60,000 bases of DNA from Antedon mediterranea. Taxonomy: Eukaryota > Echinodermata > Crinoidea > Comatulida > Antedonidae. Shown piece by piece: positions 49,401 through 51,789 of the stretch; position 1 is the first letter of the stretch, and every line of letters starts with the position of its first letter. A program made the translations under genes and the position numbers. Below the pieces are notes generated by a model. It did not search any database and was not told the origin of the DNA. It was given only the letters and a program-made list of their open reading frames with translations. Location: assembly GCF_964355755.1 (NCBI RefSeq), contig NC_092679.1:15740932-15800931 (forward strand), written 5' to 3'.

Positions 49401-51603
49401 GAAGAGAATAATTAAATCATATGTCACTGTAATCTTCTGGGATAATGATTGAAAATATTGTTGAATTATTGTTTACAGTATTAAAGGAAAGGAACACCCT
49501 GGGCTAAATGTGCCACTGTGCTTATAGATAAATGTAATAAAAACATGATTACAATGGTTCAAGGTACAATAGTAAGCAATTTAGTTAAAAAATAGACTTT
49601 TAAACGACAACATATCGGAAATTGAACAGCGCCATTTTGACAGGTTAAGAGCAATTATGTGACGTCAGATTAGGTGGACGCATTCAAGCAAATCCAAGCG
49701 TCCCTCGTCTTAGTACAGTATTTCAATATGGAAGTGCGGGATATAACCATAAATAAAATCAATTAAATAGCCTAACAATCATACCTAATATTTTTGGAAT
49801 ATGGCTTGGAGTTTTTATAATTCAGAAAATTTGGAACCAGAATATACAGAAAGAGACTTAGTTTTGTGTCGTGCTGATGAAGAAAAAAGAAGAGAAGAAC
49901 ATTCTCGAGCATAACAAGCCGTCGAAGAATGGTGTACTTGCGGCCAGTGTATCTGTACTGTATGCCTTACTAGGCCTAGAACTCGTGTTGAACGAAAATA
50001 AAGTAGACACTGCATCGTTAACCAACAGCCTCCGTTTGGAAGGTTTGCCAGTTAATTCCCCTACCAAATCCCGTTTGAAACAGCTAGGCAATAAAAGTAA
50101 CAATAGATTAACAATAGCTGAAAGATTTACGAATTGGCTTGCAGAAGAAAAGATCGATCGAAAGTTTGTTTACCAAGCCAGCGCATGCTCATACCGTGTC
50201 ATCGCCGTCCTGCATGACCGCATGTCGCGTTATTAGCCAATCATATTAGCGGATTCGCTTAGCCAATAGAAGCGCCAAATGCAACCGCGAATCTTAAAAT
50301 TTTCGTCGGCCGTATCTGACGTCACAAACAGGCTGTCATATGAGCACAAGATGGCGATTTTCAAATGTCTTGAAAACAGCTTTAAAATCCTGTTTACTAG
50401 AAAACTACAAATCCGATTTAAACATAAATTGTTCTGAATATTAAGTTGCTAGGGTTACTTTTATAATAGTTAGGTAAGATATTAGGGTTTTCCTTTCCTT
50501 TAACTTACCGTAGGTAAATGGAGAAACAATTTTACAGTACAATAAACTTTTAAAAACATGGAATGTTCTGTATTAATTTCTTGTAATAAGATAAAATATC
50601 AGAGATTAAAGAATAAAATTGATTTCAATGGTATAAATTTAATTTTTTTAATAAAAATAAACGTTTTAAAATTTGCAATACGAGTGAACTGGGGTTCATT
50701 TTCATTATTCTGTCTTTAGCAAGTTTTCTTTTAAAAAAAAAGTGAAAGTAATTTACAATAAGTTGTGATAATTTCACTTATTTTTAACTACGATTACTTC
50801 CCTAACTAATGTCTCATTGTCATCATTTCCTACATGACATATAGGCAAGCCTAGGCCTACCTCTTTTTCTAAAAATGAAGTTATCAAAGGTGACTTGCAG
50901 ATTAGATCACGGAGAAATACAAGGTGAAATATAAGGTGAATTCAGCATATTTCTCAATGATTTATACACATAATATGTTTATCCAGTTAACAATTGGAAT
51001 CCATGATGGAGTGGAATTGGAGGAAAAGAACATAGAATGATGATTAAAAGAGGGCCCAGTCAACATACTGTAAGTTCCCTCTAATTGTATAACCCACTAT
51101 ACTACCTTCTGGAGAGGGTGCGTTAAAAAACCTAGATGGTAGGTCACATGAATGAACAATATGGTGTGTCAATGTCCGTCACTTTATCACACACCATATC
51201 ATGAACAAAATGGTCACAGTTCGTCAAGAAGAGACCCTTCCTTGACTTGATAGTATTGTCAGTACTGTAATCTAGGCCGGTACTACTGCACTTTCGCACC
51301 ATAATCTCTCGATGCCCAGTTTTAGATGTGAAACTGCAGTAGTGCCTCTAGGCCTAGGCCCCTATCACTTGATGATGATAATTTTAATAAAAAATCAATA
51401 ATTTAATATTATTGATATGACAATACAGAATACAGTATGAAAATATTAAGTACAAGAAATTAAAAATCTTACCTTGGTATACAATTCGGAGATGTCCTAT
51501 CCACTTCCCATGTAGCGAATAATTTCATGGGAACAACAACTTTAGCACTTATTCCTCTGCCTGACATCACCTTGCTACTGCTGCTGCTGCTAGGATCAGC
51601 CAT
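1617..51603 (-). CDS. PACS: PACS family sorting adaptor gene, 5' nine coding exons (partial)
   Basis: The nine exons join in frame from an ATG at 51603 with GT/AG borders throughout: 51603-51473, 26556-26469, 26195-26106, 21619-21494, 20273-20141, 14515-14415, 2872-2816, 2433-2216 and 1722-1617. The product has a Ser-rich leader, then the conserved cargo (furin)-binding region, beginning [12 protein letters not shown] and running through an ETELDLSF stretch matching the adaptor-binding motif known in PACS-1, and a basic [18 protein letters not shown] segment. An acidic cluster [12 protein letters not shown] follows, then an [14 protein letters not shown] segment. In vertebrates PACS proteins link acidic-cluster cargo to AP-1/AP-3 and to CK2, moving cargo between endosomes and the trans-Golgi. 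The middle and C-terminal region must be encoded left of position 1. Family assignment is secure; PACS1 and PACS2 are not distinguished, as invertebrates usually have one gene. Confidence 0.93.
2216..2433 (-). CDS. PACS: PACS exon 8
   Basis: This 218-nt exon encodes [20 protein letters not shown], then an acidic stretch with [19 protein letters not shown], and ends STPKPVL plus two bases. The DLDEL, SDSEPE and STPKP elements match the PACS middle linker. The donor is the weaker AAG|GTGATA. Confidence 0.9.
2816..2872 (-). CDS. PACS: PACS exon 7
   Basis: This small 57-nt, phase-0 exon encodes [19 protein letters not shown]. The acceptor is TTTACAG and the donor AGG|GTAAGT. It links the acidic cluster to the basic QKF segment of exon 8, as in other PACS proteins. 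Confidence 0.88.
2873..3576. other. intronic stretch, no gene
   Basis: AT-rich intron start. A perfect inverted repeat of about 20 bp lies at about 3450-3490 (TTAAATAGTAAATTTTC... and its complement GAAAATTTACTATTTAA). Confidence 0.55.
3577..3710 (+). repeat. 56-57 bp tandem repeat upstream of tetraspanin A
   Basis: About two and a half copies of a unit containing CATACGGATTT and CTATAGTAACCCTTTGTCAG recur with ACCAGG at 3579, 3635 and 3692. The array ends about 90 bp before the tetraspanin A start, so it lies in the likely promoter or 5' UTR. Confidence 0.85.
3798..4625 (+). CDS. tetraspanin A, intronless
   Basis: This 275-residue tetraspanin is complete in one exon. It has TM1 about 11-33, a short outer loop, TM2 about 57-79 with GCCG at 75-78, TM3 about 85-110, a large outer loop about 111-228, and TM4 about 229-252. 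The large loop carries the diagnostic CCG at 149-151, PESCC ending at 178, and single Cys at 194 and 214, giving six Cys for three disulphides. Tetraspanins organise membrane microdomains with partner proteins; no partner can be inferred here. Charged residues DKKKNDEDF fill the loop. A 56-57-bp tandem duplication lies just upstream, and an AATAAA lies at 4753-4758. It is antisense to, and inside, the PACS intron. Confidence 0.93.
   Translation: MDSLGLRCMKYLLFAFNFILIIGGIGLIGLGIMHHTEILTEIKTFEPILDNKLFEYSPNILLGVGSFILLVGFLGCCGAITQRRSLLIAYNMFLFILFGSQATTGAFATFYISNYEDKIGKGISSEFKRSYETGKNADVWRFIEGTLECCGYKNGGDYKNTDKKKNDEDFPDFPESCCVGALPLGYRAKNPDKCKEGWNNDVTSETDDYHGIGCQQQIKDVTETYFEYISGGLIGIAIVEVVCMIISIYITCQGRRNRNNSLNINQPTLTAATTL
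4753..4758 (+). terminator. poly(A) signal, tetraspanin A
   Basis: AATAAA lies about 130 bp after the stop codon. A second AATAAA near 5203 is a possible alternative. Confidence 0.5.
5208..5405. mobile_element. small TIR element, AAAGCTCTGTCTACAC family, copy 1
   Basis: The start AAAGCTCTGTCTACACG is mirrored at the end by GTGTAGGCAGAGCTT. A 69-bp internal segment containing CAAACTTCTGTGATGTGCCC is tandemly duplicated. Related copies lie at 19298, 26294, 36850 and 45610. No coding capacity. Confidence 0.75.
5774..6294 (+). pseudogene. decayed tetraspanin copy
   Basis: The similarity starts within TM3 (GGCTTCTGGAATTTTAC) and runs through the large loop and TM4 to a stop at 6292-6294; TM1 and TM2 are absent. 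It keeps the ECCGY equivalent near 5955, the PESCC equivalent near 6045, and the TM4 block. Lesions visible are disordered sequence near 5850-5910, an extra C in the TTTTCCCCGAG run near 6042 that shifts the frame, and a Trp to TGA change near 6110. It is closest in wording to tetraspanin A. It cannot encode a working four-TM protein. Confidence 0.9.
6326..6690 (+). repeat. 71-bp tandem repeat, five copies
   Basis: A unit of 71-72 bp containing TAGTGACAACACCGAATCCA recurs at 6341, 6413, 6484, 6555 and 6626 with very few differences. It starts about 30 bp after the pseudogene stop. Confidence 0.95.
7007..7165 (+). repeat. tandem repeat of about 31-35 bp
   Basis: About five imperfect copies of AAATCTGATTGGATAGCAAC followed by TCTTTTTATTT. 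No gene content. Confidence 0.8.
7166..7939. other. AT-rich intronic stretch without recognisable gene
   Basis: This is very AT-rich intronic sequence with an (AT)n run near 7207. A short segment at about 7240-7310 (GATCCAGCCA...CAGCATTGT...ATTTGCC) recurs at about 52283-52350, so it is a dispersed repeat fragment. Confidence 0.6.
7940..8092 (+). promoter_or_regulatory. conserved upstream block of tetraspanin B with octamer
   Basis: This block aligns with 12008-12123 upstream of tetraspanin C and with 11213-11340 of the remnant copy. It shares AGCCTGTATTGTGTT, the core CTTCATTTGCATCATAAT, and GATTACACATA. The core contains an exact octamer ATTTGCAT at 8009-8016 (POU-factor type), 204 bp before the start codon. 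Function is inferred from conservation only. Confidence 0.6.
8213..9058 (+). CDS. tetraspanin B, intronless
   Basis: This complete 281-residue tetraspanin occupies one exon. It has TM1 about 11-35, TM2 about 62-84 with GCCG at 79-82, TM3 about 89-115, a large outer loop about 116-246, and TM4 about 247-269 with a Cys-rich end (CVCRS) that could be palmitoylated. The loop has CCG at 157-159, PESCC ending at 194, and Cys at 210 and 232. A likely N-glycosylation site NVS lies at 171, and a [20 protein letters not shown] stretch is shared with tetraspanin C. The start ATG follows the conserved upstream block. An AATAAA lies at 9077-9082, only 20 bp after the stop. It is antisense inside PACS intron 6. 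Confidence 0.93.
   Translation: MEGSCGSCMKYLLFVFNFIIWVGGAGILALGIILYIGVEDWIKIEELETLLNNDDELLEYSSYILLGAGSFIFIVAFMGCCGAISECRWLLGLYFVFLFIVFCAQVTAGVFASLFSMEFEEAVDENMLSGFKQAYGDGEYAEGLTRAWRLAEASLECCGYNNGDDYNYARNVSIYYYSGDKKDDGFPDFPESCCVGASDPDYMSTDEAQCRSSWDNDMERLKDTESYHGKGCKQRLSDLIDEYIHWIIGGAIGIAVVELICMIFAICVCRSIGNSNDTINK
9077..9082 (+). terminator. poly(A) signal, tetraspanin B
   Basis: AATAAA lies about 20 bp after the stop codon, which implies a very short 3' UTR if it is used. Confidence 0.5.
9261..9288. repeat. 28-bp perfect palindrome
   Basis: The arms GCATAGAGATATTA and TAATATCTCTATGC join with no spacer. The palindrome is flanked by the near-repeat GCTCTGG on both sides (9254-9260 and 9287-9293). 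Confidence 0.9.
9300..11212. other. intronic stretch without recognisable gene
   Basis: AT-rich sequence with homopolymer A/T runs near 9450-9480 and no open frame with family features. Short imperfect repeats only. It separates tetraspanin B from the remnant copy. Confidence 0.6.
11213..11490 (+). pseudogene. tetraspanin remnant: promoter block plus first codons
   Basis: The promoter block of the B and C genes is present (TTACGCACGCTTCATTTG, then CCCCCAGT and AATCGATGATTCCAA, as upstream of B). It is followed near 11441 by GGATTACGTTGTATGAA, which equals the first codons of tetraspanin A (GLRCMKY), and a degraded TM1 start. Similarity then stops. The octamer is broken by two inserted bases (ATTTGTGCAT at 11270-11279). 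Confidence 0.75.
12008..12136 (+). promoter_or_regulatory. upstream block of tetraspanin C with octamer and TATA-like site
   Basis: It shares AGCCTGTATTGTGTT and CTTCATTTGCATCATAAT with the block before tetraspanin B. The octamer ATTTGCAT is at 12073-12080, 181 bp before the start codon. A TATA-like CTTATATAG lies at 12128-12136, about 120 bp before the ATG. Confidence 0.6.
12254..13081 (+). CDS. tetraspanin C, intronless
   Basis: This complete 275-residue tetraspanin occupies one exon. It has TM1 about 11-35, TM2 about 62-84, TM3 about 90-113, a large outer loop about 114-243, and TM4 about 244-268. The large loop carries CCG at 156-158, PESCC ending at 193, and Cys at 214 and 236, with NGT (161) and NVS (170) as possible N-glycosylation sites. 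The usual TM2 GCCG is changed to GCYG (C80, Y81). Compared with B, an insertion AWMGKA follows PESCCVG. It is closest to tetraspanin B in the loop and in the promoter. An AATAAA lies at 13189-13194. It is antisense inside PACS intron 6. Confidence 0.92.
   Translation: MGICGLRRTKCLLFVFNIILLLSGGGLLGLGIVLKTGAGKWLKIEDLETILNHAKDLLKHSSHLLLAAGSILIFVGAIGCYGICKECQWFLTTYFVVLIIGFCLQVTASILASRALELAKAENNTMLSAFEMIYGNEENADSLKKAWRLAETKFNCCGYNNGTDYNYVRNVSMYYYSDDKKDDGFPDFPESCCVGAWMGKASDPEYIAENPAKCRESWDNNMTRVEDTDFYHGMSCKQKLYNCIYWISGGAIGVAFLELLCMIFVIRLCRNIEHY
13189..13194 (+). terminator. poly(A) signal, tetraspanin C
   Basis: AATAAA lies about 108 bp after the stop codon. Confidence 0.5.
13200..14414. other. 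intronic stretch without a supported gene
   Basis: No family-like coding region. Short open frames at 13752-13964 and 14214-14459 have no recognisable domain. The second runs into the PACS exon-6 splice site from the other strand and is likely chance or repeat-derived. Confidence 0.55.
14415..14515 (-). CDS. PACS: PACS exon 6 (acidic cluster)
   Basis: This 101-nt exon encodes [20 protein letters not shown] and then [14 protein letters not shown]. The five-Asp run followed by SYSS lines up with the acidic autoregulatory cluster of PACS-1, whose Ser is a CK2 site. The acidic Ser context here is suitable for CK2. The downstream intron (2873-14414) holds the tetraspanin cluster. Confidence 0.92.
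14516..15636. other. intronic stretch of PACS intron 5, no gene
   Basis: AT-rich sequence with a short minus-strand open frame (14572-14805) of no recognisable family. It contains a small AATAAATAAATAGG run near 15350. Confidence 0.5.
15637..15935. repeat. dispersed repeat, copy 1 (TGTCCCCTGAAAAAATGA family)
   Basis: About 290 bp align in order with 34325-34605: TGTCCC..TGAAAAAAT, ATTTTAATGT..CATAATAGT, ATTTACCTGA.AAAACTGTAA, and AAAATGGC.TATTC.AAGTCT. A third fragment of its right part lies near 33485. Confidence 0.7.
16135..18303 (+). mobile_element. 2.2-kb TIR DNA transposon with eight same-strand 14-bp motifs
   Basis: The 13-bp inverted ends GGGCAATTCCATG (16135-16147) and CATGGAATTGCCC (18291-18303) are flanked by ATAA on both sides (16131-16134, 18304-18307). 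Inside, GTAATGCGAGTGAC or a one- or two-base variant occurs eight times in the same orientation (16498, 16666, 16681, 16711, 17887, 17902, 18098, 18276); the last abuts the right end. A broken reading frame lies at about 17291-17610. Superfamily not recognised; a cut-and-paste element with subterminal protein-binding repeats is the best reading. Confidence 0.75.
17291..17610 (+). pseudogene. broken coding remnant inside the 16135-18303 element
   Basis: From the ATG at 17291 the frame reads [20 protein letters not shown], then [20 protein letters not shown], to a stop near 17416. In a shifted frame it continues [20 protein letters not shown] and [11 protein letters not shown]. In the third frame it continues [20 protein letters not shown]. 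This highly basic Arg/Lys-rich pattern resembles accessory proteins coded by DNA transposons in marine invertebrates. At least two frameshifts separate the pieces. The resemblance is by eye only. Confidence 0.5.
18433..19066. mobile_element. 634-bp TTAA-flanked TIR element
   Basis: The ends TTAAAGCCCCATTCCCT and AGGGAAGGGGTCTTTAA are imperfect inverted repeats that include a TTAA on both sides. The match resumes further in around CGTTTTTT. The centre is unusually CpG-rich (GATCGATCG, CGTACG, and a TAGGCCTAG-type run near 18850-18890). No coding capacity. Confidence 0.8.
19298..19432. mobile_element. small TIR element, AAAGCTCTGTCTACAC family, copy 2
   Basis: It begins AAAGCTCTTTCTACACTATC and contains the family core GTGCCCAAATATGGTAGT and ATGACATCATCATGT. 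The right end is worn. Confidence 0.7.
19500..20140. repeat. probable retroelement 3' tail in PACS intron 5
   Basis: There is no intact frame. The stretch ends in AATAAAGTTGATCTTATCTT followed by a short ATCTT simple repeat that touches the exon-5 donor, as expected for a LINE or SINE 3' end. Assignment is tentative. Confidence 0.3.
20141..20273 (-). CDS. PACS: PACS exon 5
   Basis: This 133-nt exon encodes [20 protein letters not shown] and then [20 protein letters not shown]. The LSSQPVD block matches the end of the PACS cargo-binding region. It ends with one base of a split codon at AAG|GTAAGA. The donor runs into an ATCTT/GATAA simple repeat. Confidence 0.92.
20274..21493. other. PACS intron 4, no supported exon
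   Basis: AT-rich. On the minus strand 21450-21270 shows short open stretches (such as [19 protein letters not shown]), but they interrupt no conserved PACS sequence, since exons 4 and 5 already join without a gap. I treat it as unexplained. Confidence 0.45.
21494..21619 (-). CDS. PACS: PACS exon 4 (basic segment of cargo-binding region)
   Basis: This 126-nt exon encodes [20 protein letters not shown], then [20 protein letters not shown] and SE. It is the most strongly conserved and most basic part of the region. Work on vertebrate PACS-1 places CK2 binding and cargo recognition here; that is family knowledge, not something visible in this DNA. Confidence 0.94.
22203..22290 (-). repeat. tRNA-derived SINE-like fragment
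   Basis: On the minus strand a B box GGTTCAAATCC lies about 45 bases after an A-box-like TTAGCAGATGAG, as in tRNA-derived SINEs. Stem pairing is poor, so it is not a functional tRNA gene. Confidence 0.45.
22300..23102. other. PACS intron 3 stretch, no gene
   Basis: AT-rich sequence. A minus-strand open frame at 22883-23107 has no recognisable family. Confidence 0.5.
23103..23633 (+). repeat. tandem duplication of about 261 bp
   Basis: The unit starting CATTCCAAATTATTTGG (23103 and 23364) and ending near ATAATATACAAATAAA is present twice with only a few indels. No coding content. Confidence 0.93.
24166..24202 (+). mobile_element. hairpin followed by CTAG-T: possible Helitron-type 3' end
   Basis: The arms CTAGATGGTACGC and GCGTGCCATCTAG (one mismatch) enclose an 11-nt GAGCGAAGCGA loop, and the next base is T. 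The opposite end of such an element is not identified, so this is only a candidate terminus. Confidence 0.4.
24213..24522. mobile_element. 310-bp TIR element, GGATAAACC family
   Basis: The ends TTAATGTAGTC and GACTACATTAA include TTAA. The inverted similarity continues about 80 bp inwards through CTTACCTGGATAAACCGACA and GGCCTA. Related half-copies lie near 28293, 28447, 37410, 44340 and 46258. Confidence 0.85.
24530..26100. other. PACS intron 3 stretch, no supported gene
   Basis: AT-rich with no recognisable family. A plus-strand open frame at 25744-25998 is Cys/Trp-containing but shows no domain and lies within an intron of the opposite strand. Confidence 0.5.
26106..26195 (-). CDS. PACS: PACS exon 3 (adaptor-binding motif)
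   Basis: This 90-nt, phase-0 exon encodes [18 protein letters not shown] and then [12 protein letters not shown]. The ETELDLSF core corresponds to the AP-1/AP-3 binding stretch (ETELQLTF) described for vertebrate PACS-1. The donor is CAG|GTAAGG. Confidence 0.93.
26294..26456. mobile_element. small TIR element, AAAGCTCTGTCTACAC family, copy 3
   Basis: The best-preserved copy: TTTAAGCTCTGTCTGCAC at the left, and GTTTGATAGTGTAGATAGAG then CTTTA at the right. It lies 13 bp from the PACS exon-2 donor. Confidence 0.85.
26469..26556 (-). CDS. PACS: PACS exon 2
   Basis: This 88-nt exon completes the split Arg codon and encodes [20 protein letters not shown] and then SLIIAVRMQ. The acceptor is GGATAG and the donor CAG|GTAAAG. 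It belongs to the beta-rich first half of the PACS cargo-binding region. The intron before it is about 25 kb. Confidence 0.92.
26557..27530. other. start of PACS intron 1, no gene
   Basis: AT-rich with (ATT)n near 26735 and (CAAA)n near 26875-26900. No open frame with family features. Confidence 0.55.
27531..27750. mobile_element. 220-bp TIR element
   Basis: The left end AGGGACCATGTTAAAAC and the right end TTTTGACATGATCCCT form an imperfect inverted repeat extending to TGCAGTTACT-type sequence on both sides. Confidence 0.65.
28293..28590 (+). repeat. tandem duplication of about 150 bp carrying GGATAAACC-family sequence
   Basis: Two units share TAGTGTTGGTCA, ATAAACTAACAATGGCCTTT, AAGCTGGGCA.GAAATAG and GATGAAATGTT. 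They match the ends of the 24213-24522 element. Confidence 0.75.
29270..30385 (+). repeat. degenerate repeat region (AGTCAGTGCAATGCTCT)
   Basis: Diverged copies of a segment containing TCAAGT.AGTGCAATGCTCT and AAATCATGA recur near 29280, 29715, 30245 and 30360, with GAGTAA.GCTATAA before them. There is no clear unit length and no gene. Confidence 0.4.
30386..31379. other. PACS intron 1 stretch, no gene
   Basis: A tRNA-like GCCAAGTGGTTAAGACAATG with GGTAGAACGAGTC lies at about 30720-30790. It may be an old SINE head but lacks a good B box. Nothing else recognised. Confidence 0.35.
31408..31440 (+). repeat. poly(A) tract
   Basis: About 33 uninterrupted A follow an AATAAATATAAATAAT stretch; it could be the tail of a retroposed sequence or simple expansion. 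Confidence 0.9.
31441..31806 (+). repeat. tandem duplication of about 185 bp after the poly(A)
   Basis: ATCTGCTAATTATCTACT, TTTCAAACAGTATTTTATTC and AAGTACTTTTACATTTCCCA recur in order in two copies starting near 31462 and 31650. Confidence 0.9.
31810..34322. other. PACS intron 1 stretch, no gene
   Basis: AT-rich. A short exact duplication of CATATTTCATAATGCATGCC lies at about 33059-33104. Short open frames here have no family features. Confidence 0.5.
34325..34780. repeat. dispersed repeat, copy 2 (TGTCCCCTGAAAAAATGA family), possibly with TIRs
   Basis: The left part aligns with 15637-15935. The right end TTTTTCATGAATTTAGGGAC then AAT is an imperfect inverse of the left ATTGTCTCCCTGTAAAAAAT, so the whole may be a small TIR element. 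Confidence 0.55.
35125..35738. mobile_element. about 610-bp TIR element
   Basis: The exact inverted ends GGGACTTTTAGATT (35127-35140) and AATCTAAAAGTCCC (35723-35736) are flanked by TA/TTA. The interior is mixed-GC with ATGCGCATGCGC near 35190. No coding capacity. Confidence 0.75.
35739..36849. other. PACS intron 1 stretch, no gene
   Basis: AT-rich. The stretch around 36120-36300 (TTGTGCTTGCGCTATATAAG, then ATTATTATT) looks like a retroelement 3' end, but I cannot place it in a family. Confidence 0.35.
36850..36984. mobile_element. small TIR element, AAAGCTCTGTCTACAC family, copy 4
   Basis: The left end AAAGGTCTGTTTACACTATC and the right end GTTTGATAGTGAAGACAGCT form an inverted pair. The core is GATATGCCCAAATATGGTAG. 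Confidence 0.8.
38171..39157. mobile_element. 987-bp TIR element with AACT target duplication
   Basis: The 29-bp inverted ends start CGGCCGTTCCAAGGCAAAAC and differ at one base. AACT flanks both sides (38167-38170, 39158-39161). A subterminal motif GGCAAAACAACGTAACT recurs at 38427 and 38456 and inverted at about 38377. The centre holds the palindrome array at 38574-38825. An open frame at 38618-38833 is only the translation of that array. No transposase. Confidence 0.9.
38574..38825. repeat. array of about 22-bp palindromes forming a larger palindrome
   Basis: At least five copies of TTGCGCAATTT-N-AAATTGCGCAA, plus partial ones, are separated by short spacers. Spacers AAAAAATCC and GGATTTTTT are complementary and lie symmetrically about a GAATTC at 38642-38647, so 38584-38703 is itself a near-perfect palindrome of about 120 bp. 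Confidence 0.95.
39428..42621 (+). mobile_element. element B: Helentron-like, inserted in A and itself interrupted
   Basis: The 5' end GGTTATCCGCAAC pairs with GTTGC-A-GGATAACC (39428-39457). The 3' copy GCGGATAACCAA is at 42578-42589, overlapping the hairpin AACTCGTCA-AAG-TGACGAGTT (42589-42609), and CTAGTT ends at 42621. About 1.6 kb without element C. The body is closely similar to C. Element A resumes at 42622. Confidence 0.8.
39498..41090 (+). mobile_element. element C: innermost, uninterrupted Helentron-like element
   Basis: The 5' end AGTTATCCGC (39498-39507) pairs perfectly with GCGGATAACT (39514-39523). The 3' copy GTGCGGATAACT is at 41046-41057, followed by the hairpin AACTCGTCA-AAG-TGACGAGTT (41058-41078), and CTAGTT ends at 41090. 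Length 1593 bp. The body has many dispersed GCGCGC and TGACGTCAT-type motifs, a poly(T) near the 5' end (39549-39570) and no long frame. It is the youngest of the nest by position. Confidence 0.82.
44150..45608. other. PACS intron 1 stretch, no gene
   Basis: AT-rich. A fragment of the GGATAAACC family lies at about 44335-44400 (GGCTATTTTTGGTTTCTC, GTAAGCTAGGCACGAAATAG). Nothing else recognised. Confidence 0.5.
45610..45732. mobile_element. small TIR element, AAAGCTCTGTCTACAC family, copy 5
   Basis: It starts AAAGCTTTGTCCACACTA, has the core ACTACCATATTTGGGCAC and ends AGTTTTATAGTGTACAG. The right end is shortened where the next SINE-like piece begins. Confidence 0.75.
45728..45800 (-). repeat. 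tRNA-derived SINE head
   Basis: Minus strand: the A-box-like TAGCTTGGTGGTGGATG and an exact B box GGGTTCAAATCC lie at tRNA-like spacing, with a purine-rich loop between. Acceptor-stem pairing is only partial (GTAGTGGACAGG region), so a SINE or tRNA relic is more likely than a working tRNA gene. Confidence 0.5.
45801..46820. other. PACS intron 1 stretch, no gene
   Basis: AT-rich with a poly(T) near 46431-46445. A GGATAAGCC fragment of the 24213-type element lies at 46258-46300. Confidence 0.5.
46825..47955 (+). repeat. 126-bp minisatellite, eight good copies plus worn edges
   Basis: ACAACATGGCCCTACAGC recurs at exactly 126-bp spacing at 46948, 47074, 47200, 47326, 47452, 47578, 47704 and 47830. 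A diverged unit precedes (from about 46825) and the last copy diverges after 47870. Copies 1-4 read CCATCGG and copies 5-8 CCGTCGG; CACCGATAG changes to CACTGATAG from copy 4. All three frames of the unit contain stops, so it is non-coding. Confidence 0.96.
48423..49045. mobile_element. probable 620-bp element with TACGGTAT motifs
   Basis: The left end GGGCCTGTTTCTGCTGC and the right end GGCAGCCGAATCTGGGCC are an imperfect inverted pair. Inside, ATACGGTAT-like motifs and two further TTTCTGCTGCC/GGCAGCAGAAA pieces recur. The 106-codon frame at 48758-49078 crosses these motifs and has no protein family features. Confidence 0.5.
49481..50503 (+). mobile_element. 1.0-kb TTAA-flanked TIR element with short frames
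   Basis: The ends TTAAAGGAAAGGAACACCCT and AGGGTTTTCCTTTCCTTTAA are inverted (one mismatch) and include TTAA on both sides. Other regions have GTGACGTCAGATTAGGTGG at the left and CTGACGTCACAAACAGGCTG at the right. Confidence 0.85.
49801..50236 (+). pseudogene. reading frames inside the TTAA element, possibly two pieces of one gene
   Basis: An ATG at 49801 opens [20 protein letters not shown] and ends EEHSRA at about 49914. An overlapping frame continues 49871-50236, including [40 protein letters not shown] and a C-terminal HDRMSRY. Neither matches a family I recognise. The overlap suggests a lost splice, a frameshift, or a small accessory protein of the parent transposon. Base use does not differ clearly from the surroundings. 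Confidence 0.35.
50504..51472. other. PACS intron 1, promoter-proximal stretch
   Basis: No gene. A hairpin of ATGGTGTGT and ACACACCAT lies at about 51160-51200 within a longer imperfect inverted repeat (CACATGAATGAAC / ATGAACAAAATGG). Confidence 0.5.
51473..51603 (-). CDS. PACS: PACS exon 1 (start exon)
   Basis: The ATG at 51603-51601 sits in a strong context (GCCATGG). It gives [11 protein letters not shown] and then the conserved PACS start of the cargo-binding region, ending DRTSPNCIP plus two bases of an Arg codon. The donor is AG|GTAAGA. The frame stays open upstream to about 51654, but I see no in-frame ATG there, so this Met is the best start. Six consecutive Ser codons make the leader low-complexity. 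Confidence 0.92.
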
Positions 51604-51780
51604 GGCTAAAAAGTGTTTGTATGCAGTGTGTGTACGACGCGGAGAGAGATCCAACCTTTTGAGCCTAGCCTAGGCCTAGCCTAGCAGACGATAAACATGC
51701 AGTGCTATAATAAAAAAGACCATAATAATGCACTCATAACAAAATTAATTTGTATATCATTTCACCGTCTTGACATTCAC
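51604..51780 (-). promoter_or_regulatory. PACS: 5' UTR and probable promoter of PACS
   Basis: The stretch immediately before the start codon has GACGCGGAG and a palindromic CTAGCCTAGGCCTAGC-type run (about 51663-51683). No TATA box is evident, as is usual for a broadly expressed gene. The exact start site cannot be read from the sequence. Confidence 0.35.
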
Positions 51781-51789
51781 TTTGATACT

